From Gulosibacter sp. 10 (GTDB lineage Bacteria > Actinomycetota > Actinomycetes > Actinomycetales > Microbacteriaceae): a stretch of DNA of 64,000 nt. Shown here piece by piece: positions 43,473 through 50,637 of the stretch. Each line of letters begins with the position of its first letter. Position 1 is the first letter of the stretch. The position numbers were made by a program, and so were the translations under genes. The notes beneath the pieces were generated by a model, which saw only the letters and a list, made by a program, of their open reading frames with translations, made no database searches and was not told the DNA's origin. The stretch covers positions 1 to 64,000 of the forward strand of contig NZ_FUIC01000017.1 of assembly GCF_900163695.1 (NCBI RefSeq). The letters run 5' to 3'.

Positions 43473-43514
43473 AAATATTTCAAGTCATCAAAAACTCGAC
43501 ACTTTGAAATATTT
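43473..43514. promoter_or_regulatory. AT-rich inverted repeat in shared control region
   Basis: AAATATTTCAA (43473-43483) and its exact inverse TTGAAATATTT (43504-43514) lie between the divergent MftD-like and GS-like genes. The 80-bp stretch 43441-43520 is far more AT-rich than its surroundings. An RpiR regulator is encoded in the operon and such regulators bind GAAAnnTTTC-type sites, so this is a plausible common operator (inference). Confidence 0.5.
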
Positions 43515-43582
43515 CTGCAATGCTGACCTGACGCTACGAAGCCGGTGCGCAGCGCTGCGCCCGATCGATCGGAGGGAAGCCG

Positions 43583-44899
43583 ATGCCGCAAGAGTCCGCA
43601 TTCGAGCCGCTGGAGGACGTCGTATTCATCGCCACGAGCGATCTCGCGGCCCGCACGAAGGGGCGCGCGCTGCCCGCGCGCCGATTCGACGAGACGACCT
43701 CGGTCGGCTGGGTGCCGGCGAACATCGGCATCGGCCCGCTCGGCCACATCGTGGACGGCATCCCGTTCGGCGCCTCCGGGGACCTCCGGCTCCGGCCCGA
43801 TCCCGCCTCGCGCGTGCGGATCCCGCGGATCGGCGAGCGGCCGGCGTTCGACCTGGTGTTCGGCGACCTCGTGGAGGTGGACGGCGAGCCCTGGCACTCG
43901 TGCCCGCGGACGTTCCTGCGGGAGACGGTGCGCGAGCTCCGCGAGGAGTTCGGCATCGAGGCGCGCTCCACCTTCGAGCACGAGTTCGTCGATCTCTCGG
44001 CCGGCCCCGACCACCACCCGTTCTCGCTCGAGGCCTTCCGCCGCGCCGAGCCCCTCGGCTCGACGCTGCTCGCGCTGCTCGAGCGCATGGGGCTCGAGCC
44101 CGAGAACTGGCTACCGGAGTACGCGAAGCACCAGTACGAGATCACCCTCGAGCCGACCGATCCGCTGACCTCCGCGGACCGGGCCATCCTGCTCCGCGAC
44201 CTCGTCCGCGACCTCTTCGAGGCGCACGGCAGAAGGGCGACCTTCGCGCCGATCACCGAGGAGGGCGGCGGCGGCAGCGGCGTCCACGTGCATTTCGGCC
44301 TCTACGACGAGTCCGGCCGGACCCTCCTCTTCGACCCGGACCGCCCGGGGCGGCTCTCGGAGCTCGGCGGCCGGTTCGCGGCCGGCGTCATCCGGCACGC
44401 GCCCGGCCTGACCGCGCTCTTCGCCCCGCTGCTCACGAGCTACCAGCGGCTCCGGCCCCACAACTGGTCCACGGCGCGCGCCTTCCTCGGCGTGCAGAAC
44501 CGCGAGGCGCTGCTGCGCATCTGCCCCACCAACGAGCTCGACGGCCGGGACCCCTCGCGCCAGCTCCACTTCGAGTTCCGCGGCAGCGATGCCGGCGCCA
44601 ACCCGTGGCTGCTGCTCGGGGCGCTGCTGCGGGCGGGGATGGCCGGGCTGCGCGAGTCCCTCGACCCCGCCGAGGTCGTCGAGGGCGACCTCGACCTGGA
44701 GGGCCGCCACGCGGGCCTCGCGCCGCTGCCGGAGCGCCTCGAGGACGCGCTCGACGCCATGCTCGCCGACGAGACCGTGACGGGATGGTTCTCGCCCGAG
44801 CTCGTCGAGACCTTCGCCGCCATCAAGCGGGACGAGCTCCGACTGCTCCGGAGCCGTTCGCTCGCGGAGCAGATCGAGGTGTACTCCCGTGTCCTCTGA
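43583..44899 (+). CDS. Glutamine-synthetase-like (gamma-glutamyl ligase type) protein
   Basis: Glutamine synthetase family member of 438 residues. Catalytic-domain marks: EHEF (E132, E134) after STF, E186 in KHQYEITLEP, GGGGSGVHVHFGL (H235, H237) in place of the usual GSGMHVHQS, and FEFRGSDAGANPWLLLGALL near the end. The N-terminal beta-grasp part is reduced and lacks the adenylylation-loop tyrosine region. This is the pattern of PuuA, GlnA3/4 and FluG-type ligases that join glutamate to amines rather than assimilate ammonia. Overlaps the next gene, an amidohydrolase, by 11 bp. GGAGGG ribosome binding site at start. Confidence 0.85.
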   Translation: MPQESAFEPLEDVVFIATSDLAARTKGRALPARRFDETTSVGWVPANIGIGPLGHIVDGIPFGASGDLRLRPDPASRVRIPRIGERPAFDLVFGDLVEVDGEPWHSCPRTFLRETVRELREEFGIEARSTFEHEFVDLSAGPDHHPFSLEAFRRAEPLGSTLLALLERMGLEPENWLPEYAKHQYEITLEPTDPLTSADRAILLRDLVRDLFEAHGRRATFAPITEEGGGGSGVHVHFGLYDESGRTLLFDPDRPGRLSELGGRFAAGVIRHAPGLTALFAPLLTSYQRLRPHNWSTARAFLGVQNREALLRICPTNELDGRDPSRQLHFEFRGSDAGANPWLLLGALLRAGMAGLRESLDPAEVVEGDLDLEGRHAGLAPLPERLEDALDAMLADETVTGWFSPELVETFAAIKRDELRLLRSRSLAEQIEVYSRVL

Positions 44900-46049
44900 T
44901 CATCGAGACCTCAACGGGCTGCCGCTGTTCGACCACCACTGCCACACGATCTCCGGCAGGCCGCTCGAGCGGGACGAGTTCGAGTCCCTGATCAGCGAGT
45001 CCACGGCCCCGCCGCCCGCCGGGGCGACCAACTTCGACTCGCCCGTGGGCTTCGCGATCCGCCGCCACTGCGCGCCGGCGCTCGGCCTCGAGCCGTTCGC
45101 CTCGCCCGAGGAGTACCTCGAGGAGCGCGCCCGCCTCGGCGTCGAGGCCGCGAACCGCCGGCTCATGCGGGCCGCGGACATCCGGCTCCTCGGCATCGAG
45201 ACCGGCATCCACGCCCCCGGCGCCCTCGACGCCGCCGCTACCGCCGAGGCCGCCGGCGCCGACCACCGCGAGATCCTGCGCCTGGAGCGCCTCGCCGAGA
45301 CGGTCGCCGCGGACATGCGCGAGCGGGGCGAGCCGGCCGCGGAGCTGCTCGCCCGGTTCGGCGCCGCGCTCGACGCCGGGCTCCGCACGGCGATCGGCGT
45401 GAAGACCATCGCCGCCTACCGGATCGGCCTCGACTTCGAGCCCGCGCGCCCCTCGCCCGAGGAGGTCGAGGCCACCGCGGCGCGCTGGTTCGCCGGCACC
45501 GGGCGGCACGAGTTCCGGCTCGCCGAGCCGACGATCATCCGGGCCCTGATCTGGGCGGCGGTGGACCGCGGCTGCATGATCCAGGTCCACGTCGGCTACG
45601 GCGACGACGATCTCGACCTCGACCGCTGCGATCCGCTCCGACTCACGAGCCTGCTGCGGGCCACCGCCGCGACCGGCGCGAGATTCGCCCTGCTGCACTG
45701 CTACCCGTTCCACCGCGAGGCGGGGTACCTCGCCCACGTGTTCCCCCACGTCTGGTTCGACGTGGGGCTCGCGATCCACTACTCGGGCGCGCGATCGCCG
45801 GCCGTCATCGCCGAATCGCTGGAGCTCGCGCCCTTCCGCAAGATCCTGTTCTCCACGGACGCGTACGCGCTGCCCGAGTTCTACCTGCTCGGCGCGCTCC
45901 TGTTCCGCCGCGGCCTCGCCGCCGTGCTGCGGGGTTTCCGCGAGCACGACGGCTGGCCGGCCGAGGAGTGCCGCCGCATCGCCCTCGACCTCGGATACCG
46001 CAACGGGCTGCGCGCCTACGGCCTCGACGAGAAAGCACTCCGCTCATGA
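44889..46049 (+). CDS. Amidohydrolase-2 family protein (FluG N-terminal type)
   Basis: Protein of 386 residues with a GTG start overlapping the GS-like gene. Metal-site motif FDHHCH near residues 14-19, MIQVHVGYGDDDLDLDRCDPLRL near 235, LLHCYPFHREAGYLAHVFPHVWFDVGLA, and KILFSTDAYALPEFYLLGA with the terminal Asp. This is the arrangement of the amidohydrolase half of FluG-like proteins, in which it is fused to a GS-like half; here the two halves are separate, overlapping genes. Likely hydrolyses or decarboxylates a product or substrate of the ligase. The substrate is unknown. Confidence 0.83.
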   Translation: MSSDHRDLNGLPLFDHHCHTISGRPLERDEFESLISESTAPPPAGATNFDSPVGFAIRRHCAPALGLEPFASPEEYLEERARLGVEAANRRLMRAADIRLLGIETGIHAPGALDAAATAEAAGADHREILRLERLAETVAADMRERGEPAAELLARFGAALDAGLRTAIGVKTIAAYRIGLDFEPARPSPEEVEATAARWFAGTGRHEFRLAEPTIIRALIWAAVDRGCMIQVHVGYGDDDLDLDRCDPLRLTSLLRATAATGARFALLHCYPFHREAGYLAHVFPHVWFDVGLAIHYSGARSPAVIAESLELAPFRKILFSTDAYALPEFYLLGALLFRRGLAAVLRGFREHDGWPAEECRRIALDLGYRNGLRAYGLDEKALRS

Positions 46050-47254
46050 ACCACGACTCCCCCGCCGACCTCATCGACGACTGGCGATCCGCGCTGCGCG
46101 AGGAGCTGCCCTTCGCGCTGGAGCTGCGGCGCGCGCTGCACCGCGACCCCCGCGTCTCGGGCCGCGAGGGGGACACCCGCGACGCGATCATCGAGGCCGC
46201 CGGCATCGACATGGCCCCCGTGGCCGAGACCGGCGCGATCGGGCGGGTGGGCCCTCCCCACGGGCCGAGCATCGGCATCCGGGCCGAGCTCGACGCGCTC
46301 CCCGTGCATGAGAAGACCGGCATCGACTGGGCCTCCGCGAACGGCGCGATGCACGCGTGCGGCCACGACGTGCACCTCGCGGCGCTCACCGCGGTCGTGC
46401 GCGCGGCCGCACGGATCGAGCTCCCCTACGGCCTGGTGCCGATCCTGCAGCCCCGCGAGGAGGCCTATCCCTCCGGAGCCCTCGACATCAGCCGCTCGGG
46501 CGCCCTCGACGAGTTCGAGGTCGCGCACGTCATCGGCGCGCACGTGCACCCCAACGTGACGCCGGGGTCGGTGGCCACCGGCGGCGGATTCGTCAACGCC
46601 GCGGCCGGCGAGATCGAGATCTCCGTGGCGGGGCGGGGCGGCCACGGCGCGTACCCGCACCACGCCTCCGACGTCATCTCGACGCTCGCCTCCATCGCGC
46701 TCGCGATCCCCGAGGTGCTGCGCCGGACCGTGGACCCCCTCGTCCCCGCCCTCGTCAGCGTCGGGACGCTCGAGGCGGGGAACGGCGCGGCGAACGTCCT
46801 CGCCGATCGCGGCCGCATCCTGGCCACCGTCCGCACCACCCGGGCCGGGGACGCCCGCACGATCGTCGACGCCGTCGAGCGCATGGCGCGGGGGCAGGCC
46901 GAGTCGTTCGGCACCTTCGCCACCACCTCGTACGTCGAGGGCGAGCCCACGCTCTCCAACGATCGCGAGCTGAGCCGCGTGATCGACGGCCTGCTGCCGG
47001 AGGCGGGGCTGAGCGCCTCCGAGCCGATGCGCTCGCTGGGCGCCGACGACTTCTCCTACTTCAGCGACGCCCGCCCCTCGGTGATGTGCTTCGTCGGCGT
47101 GGAGTCCCGCGGCCCCGGCGGGCGCCATTCGCTCCACGACGCCGAGTTCCTCCCCGACGAGGGCGCGGTGGAGCGGGTCGCGCACACGCTCGTCGTCGGC
47201 TACGCCGCCGCCGCGAGCAGGCTCGCGAAGGCGCCGCGGAGGCATCCCGCGTAG
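46046..47254 (+). CDS. M20 family amidohydrolase (N-acyl-amino acid hydrolase-like)
   Basis: M20D metallopeptidase-like hydrolase of 402 residues. Metal ligands appear in MHACGHDVHL (C105, H107, H110), QPREEAYPSGA (catalytic/ligand E138-E139), an His in IGAHVHPN and the C-terminal LGADDFSYF / RHSLHDAEF. The dimerisation domain inserts at about 185-290 (VSVAGRGGHGAYPHHASD-like segment). Family members cleave N-acetyl, N-benzoyl (hippurate) or indole-acetyl amino acids. The ATG overlaps the amidohydrolase stop by four bases, completing a three-gene operon. Likely releases an amino acid from an acylated substrate taken up by the Liv importer (inference). Confidence 0.87.
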   Translation: MNHDSPADLIDDWRSALREELPFALELRRALHRDPRVSGREGDTRDAIIEAAGIDMAPVAETGAIGRVGPPHGPSIGIRAELDALPVHEKTGIDWASANGAMHACGHDVHLAALTAVVRAAARIELPYGLVPILQPREEAYPSGALDISRSGALDEFEVAHVIGAHVHPNVTPGSVATGGGFVNAAAGEIEISVAGRGGHGAYPHHASDVISTLASIALAIPEVLRRTVDPLVPALVSVGTLEAGNGAANVLADRGRILATVRTTRAGDARTIVDAVERMARGQAESFGTFATTSYVEGEPTLSNDRELSRVIDGLLPEAGLSASEPMRSLGADDFSYFSDARPSVMCFVGVESRGPGGRHSLHDAEFLPDEGAVERVAHTLVVGYAAAASRLAKAPRRHPA

Positions 47255-47279
47255 GCGCGGGGCGCCCGCGCGGGATGCC
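47241..47279. terminator. Bidirectional terminator
   Basis: GGCATCCCGCG / CGCGGGATGCC, 11-bp stem overlapping the M20 stop codon, between convergent genes. Confidence 0.65.
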
Positions 47280-47284
47280 GGGCG

Positions 47285-47491
47285 CTAGCGCTGCTCGGGC
47301 CGCTTGTCGCCCTCGTCGCCGAAGAACTCGGCGGCCTTGGCCGCGACGCCGTCGATCTGGCTGTCGAACCGGTTGCCCGTCGCGTTCTTGGCCGCCCCGC
47401 TCGCCTTGTCGATGAACGCCCCGGCCTGCTCGGGGTCGATGTTCTTCTTCGCCTCGTTGAACTTGTCGCCGATGCTGCCGAAATCCACCAT
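47285..47491 (-). CDS. Rv0909/MT0933 antitoxin-like small protein
   Basis: A 68-residue charged helical protein. The ATG at 47491 has an AAAGGA ribosome binding site; upstream sequence in frame is leader. Repeats of AAK/DKA (DKFNEAKKNIDPEQ, DKASGAAKNATG, KAAEFFGDEGDKRPEQR) and length match the MT0933-like antitoxin family PF14013, named from Mycobacterium Rv0909. No toxin gene (Rv0910-like) is adjacent, so a toxin-antitoxin role is doubtful; CsbD-like stress proteins have similar composition. Confidence 0.6.
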   Translation of the reverse strand: MVDFGSIGDKFNEAKKNIDPEQAGAFIDKASGAAKNATGNRFDSQIDGVAAKAAEFFGDEGDKRPEQR

Positions 47492-47627
47492 GTGCCGCGT
47501 CCTTTCCGAATGGGATCTGCCGTGCCGCTCCCGCATCCCGGATCGGAGGAGAGTCGACGGGATGAAGCGTAGGCCCATACGCGCCCGCCGAAGGTGGGAA
47601 TCGGGTGCGGATCGTCGGACCGCGCCC

Positions 47628-50423
47628 TCAGCGCAGCACGCCGCCGAGCTCCGAGCGCTTGCTGACGTTGAGCTTGTCGAACGCGTTCGACAGGTGGAAG
47701 GCGACGGTGGCGGGGCCGATGCGCAGCTCGGAGGCGATCTCCTTGTTCCGCCAGCCCTGCGCCGCGAGCATCGCCACCTGCCGCTCGCGCACCGTGAGCG
47801 CCGCGATCCTGTCCGCCGCCTCGCCCGAGATGAACTCCGCGCGCTTCCTCGCGATGCCGATGAAGGTGTGCGCCCCGATCGACTCGAAGTGCCGCACCGC
47901 CCGCTCCAGCGCGGCCCGCACCTCCTGGTGGTGGCCGCGCAGCCGCCAGTAGGCCGAGGCGAGCCCGAGCTCGCTCTTGCCCAGGTGGTACGCCGAGTCC
48001 GACTGCGCGGTCGCCGCCTCGAACGCCTCGATCGCCCCCGTGTAGTCGCCCAGCGCGTGCCGCACCCGCCCCGGCATCCACACGATGTGCCCGGGCTTGC
48101 TCGCGAAGGGCCGGTCCGTGCCCGTCCTGAACTCCTCCCACGCGACGCGCATGCCCTCCGCGTCGCCGAGCTCGGCGAGCAGGTCGAAGCGCAGCCCCCA
48201 CAGCCGGAAGGCCCGCGCGTTCCGCGGCTCCCGCCGCAGGGCGTCGAGGGCGTCGAGCGCCGTGCGCGCGCCGTCCCGGTGCCAGAGCAGCTCGACCTCG
48301 GCGACCGCGAGGAAATCGATCGCGTACCCGGGATACCGGTAGCGGTCGGAGGACTTCGCGAGATCGAGATACCGCTGCGCGAGCTCGAAGTCGCCGCTCA
48401 CCGTGTGCAGCCAGGAGCGGATCGCGGGCACCACGATGCGCGTGGGCATGTCGAGCCCGTCGAACGCCCGGGTGAGCGCCGGGCCGATGAGCTCCCGCGT
48501 GCGTTCCCAGTCGCCGCTGCGCAGACCGAGCTCGAGCTCGACGATGTCGAGCTGCCCGGGCAGGAGCGTCGGGCGCACGAGCGTGCGGGAGCGCTCCCGG
48601 GCCGACCTGACCGCCGCGACGACCTGCTCGGGCCGGTCGAGCTGGGCGAACCCCATCGCCGCGATGGTCAGGACGTCCACCGCCTCGCTCGATTCCGCGG
48701 GCAGCATGCGCGCCGCCTCCGCCAGGCGCTCGGTCTCGACGAGCGCCGCCTCGGGGTCGGCCGGCTGCGCGGCGCCCGCCATCGCCCCGGTCAGCGCCTG
48801 CGCGAGCAGCATCCGGCTCTCCGGGTGCAGCCACTGCAGCTCCGGCGCGCGTGGGCGCTCGCCCACGAGCGGCAGGAAGCGCCGCAGCACCGCCTCGAGC
48901 GCCTCCGGGCCCCGCGCGGGATCCGTCTGCAGCGCCGACACCAGCTCGAGCGCCGCGATGTCCGCCTGCATGAACGCGTGATCGACGTCCTGCGTCGGCG
49001 CCTCGATGAACTGCCGCCGCAGCGCCTCCGCGTCGAGGCGGCCGTGGGCGCGGAAGGTCCGCAGATACGCGTACAGGTAGGCGAAGGCGGGGTCCTCGGC
49101 CGCGAAGGCGCCGATATCGCTGAGCGACTGCTGGTACGCGGGCGCCTGCTGGGTCTGGATGCACGCGAACCCGAAGGCGCGCAGCAGCCGCCGGTACTGC
49201 TCGCCGCCTCGCGCCCGCTCCGCCGCGTGATAGGCGACCTCGGTGGCCGCCTCGATCTCGCGGGCGTCGAGGAGCCCCTCGACGGCGGCCAGCACCGCCT
49301 CGGCCTCCTCGCGCCCCACCTCCTCCAACGACGCGATCCAGTGGATGTGCGACTCCGCGCCGTACGTGAGATCCGCGAGCACCGCGTGGATCCGCCGCTC
49401 CCGCGAGGCGGGGATGCGGGCCGCGATGTCCGGCGCGGACAGCGGGTCGCGGAGCTGGAACACCCCCGTCAGCGCGTTCTTCACGACCACCCGGCCGTCC
49501 GCCGGATCCTCGCCGCGCAGCGGGATCTCGAGCCGCGCGGCCGTCTGGCTCAGCGTCTGGAGGGACACCCCCTCGGGGTGCAGCGCCAGCAGCTCGGCGG
49601 CCAGCCGGCTCGCGGGCCGCAGCGCCGCGAAGTCGCGCTCCTCGTAGGGCAGGAGCCGCGCCGAGGTGACCCGCGGCAGCGCGCGGATCGCGGCGAGATC
49701 CGCGCGCTGCTCGTGGTCGACGCTCTCGAGGAACGCGAGCACGGCCTCGTACCTGGCGCCGGCGGTGTACCGGAGGCGCTCCGCCTCGGCTCTGCCGATC
49801 CTCGTGCCGGTGCGCTGGGTCACCAGCACCGCGATGTCCTCCGCGTCGAGATCCGGGAGCACCAGCAGCCGCCCGGAGGGGTCCGTCTGCCCGAACCGGG
49901 TGAGCACCGAGCTGAGCGCGGTGGGGCGGGCCAGCGAGTCGCCGAAGAGGCAGAGGCCGCCGTCGGCGAGGTGGGTCACGACGTAGCGGAGGACCGCCGC
50001 GCTCTCGGCGTCGCAGTGCTGGAGCTCGTCCACGACCAGCACGAGCGGCTGCGGCTCCTCCCCCGCGACGGCCTCGAGGCGCTCGACCAGCTGCCTGCCG
50101 AGCCGCACGGGGTCGGCTCCCGGCTCGAGCCCGTCGAGCAGGGGCCGCAGCCGATCCGCGCGTCGGCACAGGTGCTCGAGCGCGGCGTAGGGCGTCTCCG
50201 CCTCCCATTCGTCGAGGCTCACGTAGACGGTCCCGAGCCCCCGGCGCCGCGCCTCCCTCGTCGCGCGGCGCAGGATCGCCGTGACGCCGCTGCCCGGCAT
50301 GCCCCGCACCGTGACCACCATGCTCCCCCGCGCGGTCGCGGAGTCGAGCAGGCCGAGGATCTTCCGCTCGCACACGTCGATCGACGTCTCCAATGGAGCC
50401 GATTCCACGATGCACTCACGCAC
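47628..50423 (-). CDS. LAL-type LuxR-family transcriptional regulator with altered P-loop
   Basis: Large regulator of 931 residues: N-terminal ATPase-like domain (1-250), helical/TPR-like middle, and C-terminal LuxR helix-turn-helix (867-931; ALTVRERQVAMLAAQGWRNKEIASELRIGPATVAFHL). Walker B is intact (VLVVDE, 128-133), but the P-loop reads GMPGSGVT at 41-48, with Val in place of the Lys that binds phosphate, so ATP hydrolysis is questionable. Sits directly upstream, in operon direction, of nothing else; the surface protein gene lies behind a terminator on its 5' side. It likely governs the neighbouring surface protein genes (inference). Confidence 0.85.
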   Translation of the reverse strand: MRECIVESAPLETSIDVCERKILGLLDSATARGSMVVTVRGMPGSGVTAILRRATREARRRGLGTVYVSLDEWEAETPYAALEHLCRRADRLRPLLDGLEPGADPVRLGRQLVERLEAVAGEEPQPLVLVVDELQHCDAESAAVLRYVVTHLADGGLCLFGDSLARPTALSSVLTRFGQTDPSGRLLVLPDLDAEDIAVLVTQRTGTRIGRAEAERLRYTAGARYEAVLAFLESVDHEQRADLAAIRALPRVTSARLLPYEERDFAALRPASRLAAELLALHPEGVSLQTLSQTAARLEIPLRGEDPADGRVVVKNALTGVFQLRDPLSAPDIAARIPASRERRIHAVLADLTYGAESHIHWIASLEEVGREEAEAVLAAVEGLLDAREIEAATEVAYHAAERARGGEQYRRLLRAFGFACIQTQQAPAYQQSLSDIGAFAAEDPAFAYLYAYLRTFRAHGRLDAEALRRQFIEAPTQDVDHAFMQADIAALELVSALQTDPARGPEALEAVLRRFLPLVGERPRAPELQWLHPESRMLLAQALTGAMAGAAQPADPEAALVETERLAEAARMLPAESSEAVDVLTIAAMGFAQLDRPEQVVAAVRSARERSRTLVRPTLLPGQLDIVELELGLRSGDWERTRELIGPALTRAFDGLDMPTRIVVPAIRSWLHTVSGDFELAQRYLDLAKSSDRYRYPGYAIDFLAVAEVELLWHRDGARTALDALDALRREPRNARAFRLWGLRFDLLAELGDAEGMRVAWEEFRTGTDRPFASKPGHIVWMPGRVRHALGDYTGAIEAFEAATAQSDSAYHLGKSELGLASAYWRLRGHHQEVRAALERAVRHFESIGAHTFIGIARKRAEFISGEAADRIAALTVRERQVAMLAAQGWRNKEIASELRIGPATVAFHLSNAFDKLNVSKRSELGGVLR

Positions 50424-50558
50424 GGCGTTCGCCTTCCCTACCGAACTCAGCCGATCGGGGTTTCGCGTCGAGCGTCGTCGGCGAGCGCTTCCCCGAACCG
50501 CTCCGATGGGGCAATCCTACCGCGAGCCGAGGGGCCGCTCGCCCGCCGTTGCAACGAA

Positions 50559-50588
50559 GAGCGGGATCATCCGGAGATGATCCCGCTC
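50559..50588 (-). terminator. Terminator of the VaFE surface protein gene
   Basis: GAGCGGGATCAT / ATGATCCCGCTC, perfect 12-bp stem, 6-nt loop, 50 bp beyond the stop. Confidence 0.7.
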
Positions 50589-50637
50589 CCGTGCCGTCGG
50601 TCCCGCCGGAGCGGATCCCGTCGTCAGGCCTCCGCCG

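Noticed and set aside
47285-47491. Toxin-antitoxin system
   Set aside because: Only an antitoxin-like small protein is seen; no toxin gene adjoins it.
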